The notes under the pieces: model-generated
Database searches by the model: none
What the model was told of the DNA's origin: nothing
Seen by the model: the letters and a program-made list of their open reading frames with translations, nothing else
Shown: piece by piece, positions 1 to 10,510 of the stretch
Position numbering within the stretch: position 1 is the stretch's first letter
Layout: each line of letters opens with the position of its first letter
Assembly (NCBI GenBank): GCA_015143295.1
Contig: CM026574.1
Location: 9,302,938-9,366,937 of the forward strand
Source: Tetracentron sinense
Taxonomy: Eukaryota > Streptophyta > Magnoliopsida > Trochodendrales > Trochodendraceae
Reading direction: 5' to 3'
Length of the DNA stretch: 64,000 bases
Program-made: the position numbers and the translations under genes

Positions 1-430
1 ATCCTCCCGTGCCTGCTACGCAGCCTTAGCCTCCTGTGCCCTCCGCCTGTAGTGATCTACATCAGGAGCATGGAACTATGAGGGGGTAACACCCAGTCCA
101 TAAGTGCGGATACGCCTGTATCCATTTGGACCCATCACTTGGGTGAATACCTCATTCCGGGCAGTGCTACTCTCGATGCTCTGAGGATGCTGATTCAATC
201 TCTCAATCATCTGCCCCTGTAGTTATAGACATATCTTTTGCAAGAGTTTGCCCTTGCATCATCAGTAAAACTTTTGATATTGTTTGAGCGCTCATTTTTT
301 TCATTAGGAGGGTTCCACAAAGTCTCAATTATTTCCTTACACTTCATTGCCGATTTGGCTTGCATTGCAATTACCTTCTTTGCTTTAGCGACCTAACTAT
401 GCTCTATAAAGATGACACTCCATTTTGATG
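1..430 (-). pseudogene. CACTA (En/Spm) transposase C-terminal remnant
   Basis: Minus-strand translation of about 220-1 reads as the tail of a plant Ptta/En/Spm transposase, including the family-typical segment VFTQVMGPNGYRRIRTYGLG followed by VTP. The stretch 430-241 upstream gives a weaker continuation. The frame carries stop codons (complement of 76-78 and 16-18), so it is dead. It runs off the left edge of the window. It belongs with the CACTA terminus at 2120, giving one decayed element whose gene reads right to left. The family call rests on pattern recognition only. Confidence 0.6.
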
Positions 431-1329
431 TAACTAACCAACAATTCCATTACTCAAATTTCAAACTGGTATTGTGTGGGTTCAAGTTGTCCTGTATCAA
501 TGGCTTCAATAATTGCTAACTGAAAAAGAATTACTAACTAAATTGTTGAGATAGATAGCTAACCTTTCCAGTCATAAATTCAAACCTAATTCTATAATGT
601 CACTTAATAACATAAATAATGGGAATTAATCAACTAAAAGAAAATATACAATCTCATCAATCAACAAAACAAAAAAAAATGACATAAACTATGGAAATTA
701 ATCAAAAAATCTCATGAAAACAATTTTATTAAAAATCAGCATGTACTAGATATCTATATTGAAGCAACACTACCTTGTCGGAGAATTTAATACTCCACAA
801 TAGGGCTAGCACAGAGTTTAGCCACTAATTAATATAGAGTTTAGTTCAACATTAATATGAGTTTAAATTACAAAAAAACGTTAGGGAATTAGGGACAAAC
901 ACACACTATCAAACTCATTCAACCTCAAGATCTTTGCCGAAACTGACTTGTTATTAACATACCTATCAATACCTAATCCTGGGCACTAATGTGTAGTACT
1001 GATCACTAGATTAATAAATCCCATAACTATAGCAGCCCATCAAAACCCTATCGCAGTAATCTATCACGACAATTCACTTCTGCATTAAGCTAATCTAATC
1101 TTGGCATTTCAGTTACTCATCTCTATAAGTCAACCACATAAAAATTATGGAACTGTTAAACTTATTCCATATATTAAAGGTTTAAGATCCAGGCTAAGTT
1201 CAAACACTAACCAAAGCTAATATTGAAACCTACTTATAGAAATTAAAGCTATGTTGACATACCTAGCAAACAAAGGTCTGAGTCCACAATCGATGATGGG
1301 CGTGGAGTTGGTGGCGCTGAACCTGCACA
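431..1329. other. AT-rich interior of the decayed CACTA element, no gene seen
   Basis: About 900 bases without a credible reading frame or recognisable domain. It lies between the transposase remnant and the GA-rich tract, and probably holds decayed transposon introns. Confidence 0.4.
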
Positions 1330-1339
1330 GAGTCTACAA

Positions 1340-1700
1340 TTAGAGAGCACAAAGAGAGAAGGAGAGACAGAAATACAGAGAGAATAGAGTAGAGATAGAG
1401 AGAGACAAAGAGAGAGATTGAGAGAGAGAGATAGAGAGCGAGAGAGATAGAGACAGGTGAGAGAGAGAGAGAGCTCGGTAGAGAGAAAGAGAGAGCGTGA
1501 GAGAGACAAAGACAGGAGATGGATGAGAGAGGAGAGCTTGGTAGAGTGAGAGAGAGCTCGGTAGAGAGAGCGAGCGAGCGAGATAGAGACAGAGAGATAG
1601 AGAGAGAGAACAAGGGACTTACAGTGCTGGTCGGTGGTGGTGGGGGGGTGGTCGGAACTGAGAGAAGGAGAGCTCGCTCGCTCGCAGAGAGATAAGGAGA
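1340..1700. repeat. GA-rich imperfect microsatellite
   Basis: Long run of GAGAGA units with interspersed GAGCTCG and GCGAGCGAGC variants. The Ser/Leu-rich minus-strand open frames across it are artefacts of the repeat. It lies just inside the subterminal repeats of the CACTA relic. Confidence 0.9.
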
Positions 1701-1739
1701 ACTCTTAATTTTGGGGGGAAATACGAGTTTCGTGGGTTA

Positions 1740-2120
1740 TGGATTAAGTCATCGAATATAACATTATTAGAGACGGAAGTATTTCCGTGTCTAATACAAT
1801 TTAATCATTAGAAACGGAAATATTTTCGTCTCTACTAATGGTTCAAATACGGAAATATTTCCATTTCTAATGATTATTTAACTTAGAGATGGATATTTTT
1901 CATCACTAACAACAACTTCCGTGTCTAAATACATTAGAGACGGAAAATATTCCTTCACTAATATATGTTTTATTAAGAAAATATACATAAATGTTGGGAT
2001 ATGTATTAGAGATGGAATATTGGTGATGGAATTGTTTTCCGTGTCTATAAGTGTGGTATTAGAGATGGAACAATTTCCGTCTCTAGTATTCCGTTGCCAG
2101 TAGGTAGTTTTGTTGTAGTG
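1740..2120. mobile_element. CACTA element terminus with subterminal repeats
   Basis: The right end reads TTTGTTGTAGTG at 2109-2120, the complement of a CACTACAACAAA terminus. Inside it lie many short direct and inverted copies of a GAGACGGAAATATTTCC-like motif (about 1765-2095), the subterminal array expected for CACTA transposase binding. The bases following the end are ACA (2121-2123). The partner end is not in the window. Confidence 0.75.
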
Positions 2121-2339
2121 ACAAATCAGGAATCGCCTTCAGCATTAGAAGTTTCGAAATATTATTTCAACAATTCCTACCAAATACTCCAAAGAAAGGT
2201 TACATGTCAATCCAAATGAATCAACCGTTCCACGGAGGTGTATCTTTGCTTGCTAGGCAAGAGGATAGTAAGTTAAAAATTACATATGGGATGATCCTTG
2301 GATTCCCTCGCTATCAAATTACAGGATTTCTTAACCAAA

Positions 2340-3010
2340 GTCCAACAAAGATATCCCGACCCTAAGTGGTTAACCATTTATGAACATAGTTAACCATCGA
2401 CTGACTCAGCTAGCATAGCAGTGCTGTTTTCCCTATTTACATAACAAATTTGATAAACAAACCCTCTCCTGTATTTTTTTTAATATACACACCCTTTGGC
2501 GATCCTGAGAAACGCTCCGGGGAGCTTCAAGAAAGTATACTAAAGAAAGTCGGTTCTAAACCAACCAATATCAAGAAAGTATGCTTGCTGATATAAGAAA
2601 GGATTGAAAGCTTTCCCCTCTGAAAGATGCGGCTGTTGTGAATTGCAAGACGAAGAAGAGAGTTAAAAGTAGCTAAGAAAACAAACAAGCAGAGACAAGG
2701 TGCTGGTTTGGGTCGGAAAGTAGGAATAAATAGTATGAGAAAGAGATGTAGTAATGGAGAAAAAAGAAAAATGTGTATGTGCTTTCCTTTCCCTTCTTTC
2801 TTGATTTTTTCCCATCTTGAAGACAGGTATACTATGTTAATGATCCTAAAAGTGAAAAGTAGCTAAGAAAATGCACAGCCGCGCTGGTTTGGATCGGAAA
2901 GTAGGAATAATAGTATGAGAAAGAAATGTGGTAATGATGAAAAGAGAAGAAGAACGAGGTATATGTGTTTTCCATTCCCTTCTTTCTTGATCTTTTTGTC
3001 ATCTTTATCG
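2340..3010. repeat. Dispersed duplicated block, copy 1 (pairs with 26370-27130)
   Basis: Shares long near-identical stretches with 26370-27130, for example around GGCGATCCTGAGAAACGCTC and the GTTAACCATCGACTGACTCAGC region. Copy 1 lacks about 50 bases present in copy 2. Inside it, a unit of about 180 bases (CTGGTTTGG...GGAAAGTAGGAATAA...) occurs twice in tandem, as it does in copy 2. No reading frame with recognisable coding character is seen. Confidence 0.8.
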
Positions 3011-3057
3011 AGATCTAACCTGATCGGGAATGGGGGTTAAAATTCAGGTATTCACAC

Positions 3058-3330
3058 CAGTGTTTTCATAACCGGGCTGGTCGTCGAACCGGCTAGGTGG
3101 CCGGTTCCGGGTTTGACCGGTTTGAACGTGTCCCTTTTTTTATTAAAAATAATATTTTCTCATTTTTACCCGGTTTTGGCCGGTTCTCAACTGGTTCTAC
3201 CACCGGTTCTGGTTGGTTTTTAATGAGTTCCGATTTTGAGGGTTTTGGGAACCGGTGAGGAGACTAGTTCCCAATTTTTCTAGTTCAATCGGCCGGTCCG
3301 GTTCAGTCCGGTCCGGTTTTTATAATACTG
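3058..3330. mobile_element. MITE-like repeat rich in ACCGG motifs
   Basis: About 270 bases bounded by related inverted ends (CAGTGTTTTCATAACCGG on the left, complement of CCGGTTTTTATAATACTG on the right) and packed with CCGGTT/AACCGG words. The ends resemble hAT-type CAGTG termini. No convincing 8-bp target duplication is seen, so the class is tentative. Confidence 0.5.
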
Positions 3331-3339
3331 GTTAAAATG

Positions 3340-3619
3340 ATTATGTTTACTTTGATAACTCTGGTTATAAAAAGGATATTAGATAACAGTTATGTTCGTG
3401 ATCTAAATATTAATCATAGTTAGATATTAATCGTGATCGTATATTTCCCACGACAAACAATTATTACGGTTTCTTTCTGAACCGTGATGGAAACTCCTGT
3501 AAAAAAAAAATTATGCGATCTCTCCTTTGATTTATCGGGAATTCTATCACGGTTCCTATGGACATCATCATTGTTCTTGAAAAATGTAACTGTGATTAAT
3601 AAACATATTTGTAGTAGTG
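3340..3619. mobile_element. Probable CACTA-type terminus
   Basis: The right end TTTGTAGTAGTG is the complement of a CACTACTACAAA terminus. It is preceded by short inverted motifs (ATCACGGTT and ACCGTGAT, about 3475-3600) that look like a subterminal array. No left partner was found. Confidence 0.45.
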
Positions 3620-4859
3620 ACACTTCTCCTACTTTGAGATTGAACCTTTAGCATAAGGTATTTTTTGTATTTCTTATAAAATTTTATTTTTAACGAAAGG
3701 TATAGTACTAACGTACTAACGTATTGGGTTAGCTTAACGAGATCAGGCAATTGATCTCAACATCAAATGCACATCAACCCCTGTTGTAGCCCAATGTGGG
3801 GAATCATACATGCTTTTGGTCACTCCTAAAAAAAATACTGCAATTCCTACATTATATATTTTTTATTTTTTTGGATGAGAGATATATATCATTTAACTAT
3901 GTTAACAGAGTCAGACGGTCAGAAGTTAGCTTGGGCAGTGGAGCTCTCGCAACTCATACCTGGGTTTTAGGAGTTTCCTACATTATACTGTATGGCACAC
4001 CATTGCATGTTCATACTCTACTTTTAATATCTTTTAATATGTTATATTTATTTAATTATTCCTTTATTCCAATGATATTGTCTCTCATTATGTAATGCAA
4101 ATGAAATTTTAAATACTATCCAGATTAATATCAAAACACACGTCCATGGATGATTCAACTTCTCCAACTTTACTGCCATATAAAAGGTACATTATTTTGG
4201 TTGTAAATTATTTGTGATTTGCATTGATTTAAAATTTTAATCTTATGCCTCCGAATTATAATTCCAATATATAGTGGAAAGGAAAATCAAAGAAATTTTT
4301 TTTTTTTTATGAGAGATATCATTTACCTACATTAGTAGAGTCAGACTCTAGACCTCCTCCATGGAAGGCCACAGCCCTACAAACCTACCACTCACACAAG
4401 ACGGGGGGGGGGGGGGGGGGGTGTTGTTCGGAAAATCAAAGATTATAGAAGGGAAAGGAGGGGCGGTCCCATCACCAATGAAATAGGATGTAGCAATTCC
4501 TCTTATCTCTTATTACTATTTCTTTAACTGATTTTTGTTTTGTTATTTTTTGCCCTAATTGGAGCTCTTATAAGTCAGTATCTATCATGAGCATCCATCT
4601 CCATCATCACTGTAGGTAACTTTGAATTTTTGCATTGTAAGAGCAGGAAATGATCAAATTGCTTCTTAAAGAGCTTGATGACAGGAACCTATGATTGCCC
4701 AATATTTTGACCAGGGGCGATCATTTCAAATGACTAGGTATGCTTATTTGTTTGTGCATTGGTTTAATTTTTTTGTTAAATGAAAATTTTAGATTATTAT
4801 CTTAAATTTAATATTTTGAATGGACATGTAAAGATATAGGACTGTATACGGCCGTGCTA
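3620..4859. other. Intergenic, no gene seen; 19-base poly-G at 4403-4421
   Basis: AT-rich sequence with a few short open frames that show no domain or coding character. The uninterrupted G run at 4403-4421 is the only distinctive feature. Confidence 0.5.
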
Positions 4860-5068
4860 ACCCCAAAGCGGTGGACTAGTGGTTCCTGGGCCTTTCACCA
4901 AGTGGGAGGTCCTGGGTTCCATTTCTCACTCCTCCTTTGTGGCCAGTCCTGCCCTCATTTTTGGACTTCCCTGATGGGATGGGTTGCAGGCTCTCGTCAC
5001 ACCCCGGGGACTTAGTTCTGACGTAAAGGGTTGGGGACACCCGAGCTATAAAAAAAAAGAAAAAATGA
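4860..5068 (+). mobile_element. tRNA-derived SINE with target-site duplication
   Basis: Begins with a tRNA-like head (box A-like GGACTAGTGGTTCC, box B-like GGTCCTGGGTTCC) and ends in an A-rich tail after CTAT. It is flanked by imperfect 16-base direct repeats, GTATACGGCCGTGCTA at 4844-4859 and GTGTACGGTGGTGCTA at 5069-5084. The body shares the CTTCCCT...TGGGATGGGTTGC segment with the SINE at 8034-8205. Confidence 0.75.
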
Positions 5069-5094
5069 GTGTACGGTGGTGCTATATGCATGTA

Positions 5095-5244
5095 GGGAAA
5101 TGCTTTTGAGACCGTAGAAGGGCGGAGACCTGGAGCATGTGTGCAGGATTTCATGTGGTGCCCACCATGTGAAGATGGGCTCACCTGAAATTTCGCACAC
5201 GGGCACGAGGTCTCGGCCCTTTTGCGGTCTCCGTAGCAAAGTCG
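5095..5244. mobile_element. Mutator-type MITE with 9-bp target duplication
   Basis: 150-base foldback element. The left arm (GGGAAATGCTTTTGAGACCG) and the complement of the right end (CGACTTTGCTACGGAGACCG) pair over roughly 38 bases. Perfect 9-bp direct repeats ATGCATGTA flank it at 5086-5094 and 5245-5253. A 9-bp duplication is the Mutator superfamily signature. Confidence 0.75.
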
Positions 5245-5672
5245 ATGCATGTAATCCACTTCTAAGGTCTACTACCCTAGTACCCTTAAAGTTTTGAGTG
5301 ATTGACCTTTTAATCGAATGGTCTATTTTTTGTTTAGAATGATTTATCGAGAGAGAGAACTTTTTTTGGTTGATATGATATCATGTAACTGACACACACA
5401 CTCTCTGCACACACACAGCCAGTGAGAGAACTTCAATATTAAAAAAAGCAAGAGAGACAACTATTGCAAGTTATTTAAATAAACAGAAGAGAGAAAACTA
5501 ATGCATGATATTTTGCACAAGAATATAGTATGACAGCTATAGACCCACAATACATTTTGCCAATATAGATTACCTTTTATCAAATTCTATATAATATTTT
5601 CTTATGTACTGAATACATAATTAACAACGACGATTAAACTATATTAAACTTCAGGGCCCCTTGGTAGTTGTT

Positions 5673-5826
5673 ATTGAACTCAAGATAGTTCAATCGCACA
5701 TATGTGGCGCTTGACTACTTGCAGAGATTTTTATTTTTTATTTTTTAAATTTTCATTTTCGGCCTTCTTTTTTTCTCCTCCAATAGCCAAGAGCCACATA
5801 TGCCATTGAATTCTCTTGAGTTCAAT
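5673..5826. mobile_element. Foldback (MITE-like) repeat overlapping a gene 3' end
   Basis: Imperfect palindrome of about 154 bases. The left arm ATTGAACTCAAGATAGTTCA pairs with the complement of the right arm ATTGAACTCAAGAGAATTCA, and the arms extend about 40 bases through CATATGTGGC. Its right edge contains the stop codon of the DUF4220 gene. No clear target duplication. Confidence 0.55.
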
Positions 5827-7819
5827 GTCGATCGATTGGCCATCTTTGTTGCACGTGTTCGGTTAAACCAAGTTGTGCCATCAGAATCCAGACGTGAGTA
5901 AGCAGTTGTCCGCCTCGTCCGAGCTGCTGGGCATGGTAATTCCCTCTACACTTGATCGCGGCGAAATATAGCATCTCCAACCACACATCCCTCATCATCT
6001 TCCATCTCTCCTCTGTCCTTTGCAATGATTTGGCAAGCTCAATGCCATCCAATAGCACATTCTTGCTCATTTGTTTTTGCGCATCTTTAACATTCTGCTC
6101 AATCCATCGATTTGGCGAACTCAAATTAACTTCTCTAGGAAATTCAGTGTCCATATGAAGCAATATCGTGCAAGCTTGGATTTTATCTGATATTGTGCCA
6201 TCAGAATCAATCGATTTGGTTTTCTGTTCTTCTAAAATTTGCATGGCCCCAGCGCAGATGTCTTGAAACCTTATCTGCTCCGACCAAATTCTATAGTAAT
6301 TGGGCACATTGGGGAGGTCGTTCTTGCCTCCAGACAACAATGCGGCCCCTTTGGGCAACATGAAAGGACGCATGATGTGAAGGTACAACATATAATCTGA
6401 TATCAATTTGCTCACCTGACGTTTTGATGAACTTTCTTTAGAATCGGAATAATAGCATATCTCTGTAGCAATGTGCCAGAGAAGAAGGCTTCTCTCAAAT
6501 TGGACGCCAAAAATCCATTTGAATTTTTCATCAAATTGATGGATCTCTTTAAGCAGCTCATTATTTTCATAATTGTATGGATCCAACAGTTCGGAGAAAT
6601 TTGGTGATTTCTCTTGGAGCTTTTGGAAGATTAGTTCTTTCAAGTCACTAGATATCTCCACTACCGTCATATGCTGATACTTCTCTAACATTTCATTTAT
6701 GCGGTACAACTTGTGGATTCCAAGCGTCGACTTGTCTTTGAGGCAAAAACTTAGTAGACTCAATTGCCCCATGGAGTTGGAGCACCTTTTGTTGCTTGTC
6801 AATCGAAGAGAAGAGATGAGTCGAAGCATGAGATTCAGGAACGAGTTCTGGTGCTTGCAATTCCAAACTATCACCCAGTCAGAGGAAAGTAGTACAATGA
6901 GTGCATACATCTCTAGAACAATAGCTCCCACTATCAATATGTGAGTAATAATGATGTCAATGTTGGAGTAGCCATGCTTCTCAACCATCAAGAACACCCC
7001 AAACAGAGAAATAGTGGTTGACAAACTGATGGCGCGGAGAATGCAACCTAGTCTAGTGTAAACTATGCTCGCCTTGGTGTAGAGTACATCATACATGAAT
7101 CCAAGTTCCATCTCCACCACTTTGAAAGCATCTTCCCAAGATATTTGTTTGAAGTAGGTTTGGCTAAAATCCACATCAAAGACGGTAAGGAAAAGATCTG
7201 CAAAGATACGCTTGAACACCTGGAAGAAGGAATAGGCAACATGTACAACAACGGCATCAGAATGAGATAGATAGTGATATTGATTGAGCATAGATTTGCG
7301 AAAATGCTCGCTGCTTGCTGACCAGAGAACCCATGTCCTCTCTCCATACTTGATAATTCCTGGGACAAATATAGGAATGGCCAGAAACGAGATCCTATTT
7401 CCAGTCCAAGACCTAAGAAAGACATAAAATGCCACCCCTACTTGGACAAGTAGTCCAAGAAAGTGTCTTTTCCACAACTCATTGTCTTCTAAGGAGTAAG
7501 CAGTAATGGTATCGGGGCCGCCGAGGTGCAAAAGAAGAAATGGTGCCCATAATGCAATAAGTGCGTCATTCGGGTCACCAGAATCATTGTTATTGGAATC
7601 TCCTTGGCTGTTAGCGAGGATGACAAGTGAAACAGTTGCCACCCAGTCCGCGGACAAGTAGGCCGACCAAAGGATGATATGCACCCATTTTTTGGCAGTA
7701 TACTTCCTCCATTTGCCGAAAAAAATGAGGACGATTTGTAAAAAAAGGCTGAGTAGAACCATCACGCGGAGCTCCCATCCGTTCCACAGTTTCTGCACCC
7801 TTATTGGGAAAATCTCCAT
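5822..7819 (-). CDS. DUF4220/DUF594 multi-pass membrane protein
   Basis: Intact 665-residue single-exon plant protein. The N-terminal half is a DUF4220 domain: hydrophobic segments near residues 17-36, 45-68, 86-100, 120-136 and 143-157, with the family-typical LHLGGPDTITAYSLEDNELW at 97-116. Two further hydrophobic segments lie in the middle. The C-terminal end carries a DUF594 motif (YHAQQLGRGGQLLTHVWILM). The family is plant-specific and has no established biochemical role; a membrane location is inferred. The ATG at 7819 was chosen because a splice-acceptor-like TTGTTCTTCATAG lies just upstream (boundary 7834/7833), suggesting a 5'UTR intron that would remove an out-of-frame ATG at 7850. 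The stop codon falls inside the edge of a foldback repeat, so the last few residues may be recent. No breaks were seen. Confidence 0.9.
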   Translation of the reverse strand: MEIFPIRVQKLWNGWELRVMVLLSLFLQIVLIFFGKWRKYTAKKWVHIILWSAYLSADWVATVSLVILANSQGDSNNNDSGDPNDALIALWAPFLLLHLGGPDTITAYSLEDNELWKRHFLGLLVQVGVAFYVFLRSWTGNRISFLAIPIFVPGIIKYGERTWVLWSASSEHFRKSMLNQYHYLSHSDAVVVHVAYSFFQVFKRIFADLFLTVFDVDFSQTYFKQISWEDAFKVVEMELGFMYDVLYTKASIVYTRLGCILRAISLSTTISLFGVFLMVEKHGYSNIDIIITHILIVGAIVLEMYALIVLLSSDWVIVWNCKHQNSFLNLMLRLISSLRLTSNKRCSNSMGQLSLLSFCLKDKSTLGIHKLYRINEMLEKYQHMTVVEISSDLKELIFQKLQEKSPNFSELLDPYNYENNELLKEIHQFDEKFKWIFGVQFERSLLLWHIATEICYYSDSKESSSKRQVSKLISDYMLYLHIMRPFMLPKGAALLSGGKNDLPNVPNYYRIWSEQIRFQDICAGAMQILEEQKTKSIDSDGTISDKIQACTILLHMDTEFPREVNLSSPNRWIEQNVKDAQKQMSKNVLLDGIELAKSLQRTEERWKMMRDVWLEMLYFAAIKCRGNYHAQQLGRGGQLLTHVWILMAQLGLTEHVQQRWPIDRH

Positions 7820-7833
7820 CACCCTCCTCTTGC

Positions 7834-8023
7834 CTATGAAGAACAAACATCCGACAATGTAATACTAAACTAACTTATCAATATTAACAATCTAATCTAA
7901 ATAGACAAGGCTCGATAGTAACACGGAGAGTTGGGGGTTTAACCTTCTGAGTCAATAGACTCGATACTAATTATATTCTGTTTGGTAGATAATAAACACC
8001 ATTAAGCAAATAAACTAAGTCCC
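7834..8023 (-). other. Putative 5'UTR intron or promoter side of the DUF4220 gene
   Basis: The TTGTTCTTCATAG|GC acceptor-like site at 7834/7833 sits 15 bases ahead of the chosen start codon. The matching donor and transcription start were not identified. Confidence 0.35.
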
Positions 8024-8033
8024 ATCTATGGCT

Positions 8034-8205
8034 AATTCCGGGGGTGTAGCTCAGTGCCCAAAGGACGAACTGTAACCTCGAGGTCTTGAGGTCAATTCTT
8101 GGGCTTCCCTCAGTATCGGCTGTATGGGATGGGTTGCCTATACAGTGCGTGGGACTAGTTTGAGTCAATAAGGGTGAGGCTATCCACGTTTATCAAAAAC
8201 AAAAA
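8034..8205 (+). mobile_element. tRNA-derived SINE with target-site duplication
   Basis: The head carries GGGTGTAGCTCAGTG (box A-like) and GGTCTTGAGGTCAATTC (box B-like). The body shares TGGGATGGGTTGC and GTGGGACTAG with the SINE at 4860, and the tail is A-rich. Direct repeats ATCTATGGCT (8024-8033) and ATCTAGGGCT (8206-8215) flank it. The internal boxes show pol III ancestry, but it is not a functional tRNA. Confidence 0.7.
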
Positions 8206-8215
8206 ATCTAGGGCT

Positions 8216-8610
8216 GTCAAAGGAAAGGGCCTAGGGCCTAGGTCTTACCAGGTCAGCCTTCACCTACAAGGATTAGGGCATAGCCTTTGGAGGGCTTGAA
8301 ATAACTAGGCTCAGTCCTTATCCTTTAGGGCCATTGTCAGGGCATAAAGGATACCTACCTGAAATCATAGTGTAAATCTTAACTATAATTAAAGAGGGGT
8401 TAAAGGATTTTCAAAGTTAGGGTTACTTTTTTTAAAAAAATCATATGTACGCTGCAAGGGGCCTTTTGCAGCCGCTTGCAGCTGATTATTGTTCGGAAGG
8501 CATAGAGAAGGAGGTAGATGGGCATCACGTGCTTTGATTAGTACATTAGGATAATTGTAGCAACACTCTTGGGGGTGGAGTACTGGTTCAAAACCCGTGT
8601 AACTAAAGAC
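8216..8610. other. Repeat-derived intergenic DNA, no gene seen
   Basis: Starts with GGGCCTAGGGCCTAGG-type words resembling degenerate hAT MITE sequence. A GGTTCAAAACCCG box B-like fragment at about 8584 may be a broken SINE. No reading frame of note. Confidence 0.4.
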
Positions 8611-8621
8611 AATATCACGTC

Positions 8622-8759
8622 ACACCCCGCCTCTTGCGCCAGTGGTAGGGTGTGGCCTCTCTGTTGAGGAAGATTTGGGGATCCAATTCCCTGGGGTGAC
8701 AAGTCCCCAAGAGCTCCAACGGTTAAATGATACCCTCAGCCCAAAAAAGACAAAGGGAA
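8622..8759 (+). mobile_element. Short SINE-like retroposon
   Basis: About 138 bases with a tRNA-like head (GCGCCAGTGGTAGGG, then GGGGATCCAATTCCC) and an A-rich 3' end (CCCAAAAAAGACAAAGG). Near-identical direct repeats AATATCACGTC (8611-8621) and AATATCACATC (8760-8770) flank it, as expected for LINE-driven retroposition. Confidence 0.6.
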
Positions 8760-9004
8760 AATATCACATCTTTCTTTTAAATGTTGAATTTTGAAAGTAC
8801 GCTTGGTCAAGGGGTGTAGGATTCGGGGGTAGCTCTCAAATTTTTTTACAGCCAGTTCATATATCATCTCGACTACTTTTCTTTAACTCTTCTTTTAGGG
8901 CATGCATAGTACTTAGTATGCATCTAAATTTAATACAATAGTAATATAAAGGTATTTTGACATAATACTAACATAAAGTATAGTATTAGTATTGAAGTGT
9001 TACT

Positions 9005-9007
<3 letters not shown>

Positions 9008-9045
<38 letters not shown>
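9008..9045. repeat. (TA)n microsatellite
   Basis: Uninterrupted TA dinucleotide run of about 38 bases, 45 bases before the CACTA element that starts at 9091. Confidence 0.95.
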
Positions 9046-9544
9046 TATAGTGGGCGGCATGTGTGAAGCACGTGAGATAGAGGAAGGGGACACTACAAAA
9101 AAACTATCGCGCAGCGACGGAATAGTAGTGACGGAAAATTTTCCGTCACTAATACATCACTTATAGTGACGGAAACACATGCCGTTACTAATGGTCCGTC
9201 TTTAATTGCTTAAGATTTTTTTTAAAATTAAAATAACTAATAGCGGTGGAATATTTTCCGTCACTAATAGGGCTTATCTAATAGTGACGGACATTTTCCG
9301 TCACTACTTTTATTAGTAACGGAAGTTCTTTATAGAGACGGAATAATTTCTGTTTCTATTGATATTAAGAGTATTAGTGACGGAAATAATTCCGTCACTA
9401 TTGGGTTTAGATTATTAATGACGGAAATATTTCCGTCACTATTAGGTCTAGATTATTAGTGACGGCAATAATTTCGTCACTATTGGGTTTAGATTATTAG
9501 TGACGGAAATAATTCCGTCACTACAACTCATTATATAAAAAATA

Positions 9545-10019
9545 ATTTCAGAAACAACAAAATCTAATTTTTTTCCCCCCAAACTTTTCGGTCTCCCGCC
9601 TAAACTCATCTAAAGCCAAAGCCCAAAACTAAGTTTCCCCCCCAAACTTTTTTTTAATGAATTTTAATCTTCTGGGTTGTTTTCAGGTGAGGGACAAATC
9701 TCTCAAGGTGATTTTTCTCCAGCGAGTTGCAGCCATCATCGCTCGGTGTGCCTTGTGTACGAAGCCAGTGGTGGCCGGCAGAAGATTTCATGCCCGGCGG
9801 TTTGGTGTTCGGATTCATGACCGGCGGTTTGGTCTTGTGTGTCCTTGTCATCGTCTTGGGGGTTTGGGTTAGTGTTGTTGTGATTGCTATTGGTTTGCCA
9901 TTAGCTCCTGCTATGTTTCTGAGGTAAAGCGATGGTGCCAGGTCTTCTTCTTGAAGAAACCCACTGTTAGAAAGTCTATTCACAAGAGGAAAGAGAATAT
10001 TTGAAGAGAAAAAATAAAC
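9545..10019. other. Interior of the CACTA element, left of the nested insertion
   Basis: Not obviously repetitive. Open frames exist on both strands (a 109-codon minus frame across 9654-9983), and a TTGTTTTCAG|GTGAGG motif near 9685 could be a splice remnant. Together with 24162-24580 it may be captured host sequence, but no domain is recognised. Confidence 0.3.
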
Positions 10020-10024
10020 CCTGT
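10020..10024. repeat. 5-bp target-site duplication, left (CCTGT)
   Basis: CCTGT directly precedes the 5' LTR and is repeated exactly at 24157-24161 after the 3' LTR. Confidence 0.9.
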
Positions 10025-10340
10025 TGTTGATGATGGTTATTGAAAAGTTTGATTTGTGAAATTTTGAATTTAAGGACGTTGTTCATAATTCAATAAAATA
10101 ATGACACGTGGCTCAAAGGACGTTCTAGCATATTACACATACTAAAATCCTTTCGGGAATTGGTTAACAGAATTCCATGTTTATCTGATAAAAATGATTC
10201 TAGTCATTAATGATCAATGATTTTAAGCTCTTATGTTTTTAGTTCATACAAAGGATTTTCTGCTCATTTATGACAATTTTACCCTTATGTCACTAATGAA
10301 AGATGAAACTATTGCGCCTTTCACGCTATTGGCACAGATT

Positions 10341-10510
10341 CAAGTCCTAACGCTTTTTGGATATTGTTTCAGGCTCTAACGCCTTCGGATATCATTTCAG
10401 GCTCTAACGCCTTTGGATATTGTTTCAGGCTCTAACGCCTTTGGATATTGTTTCAAGCTTTAACGCCTTTGATGTTGATTCAGACTTCAACGCCTTCGGA
10501 TATTCTATAT
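10341..10510 (+). repeat. 28-bp imperfect tandem array in the LTR
   Basis: About six degenerate copies of a 28-base unit built on GGCTCTAACGCCTTTGGATA followed by TTGTTTCA. The same array is present in the 3' LTR at about 22820-22990. Position upstream of the TATA box suggests a U3 enhancer-like role, which is inference. Confidence 0.85.

Noticed and set aside
1249-1613. Two overlapping minus-strand frames rich in Ser and Leu
   Set aside because: They are produced by the GA/CT microsatellite and have no complexity or domain.
4876-5259. 127-codon minus-strand frame
   Set aside because: It spans a SINE and a MITE on the opposite strand, so it is a chance frame across two insertions.
8041-8110. 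tRNA-like sequence with box A and box B
   Set aside because: It does not fold as a full tRNA, continues into a SINE body with an A tail and is flanked by direct repeats.
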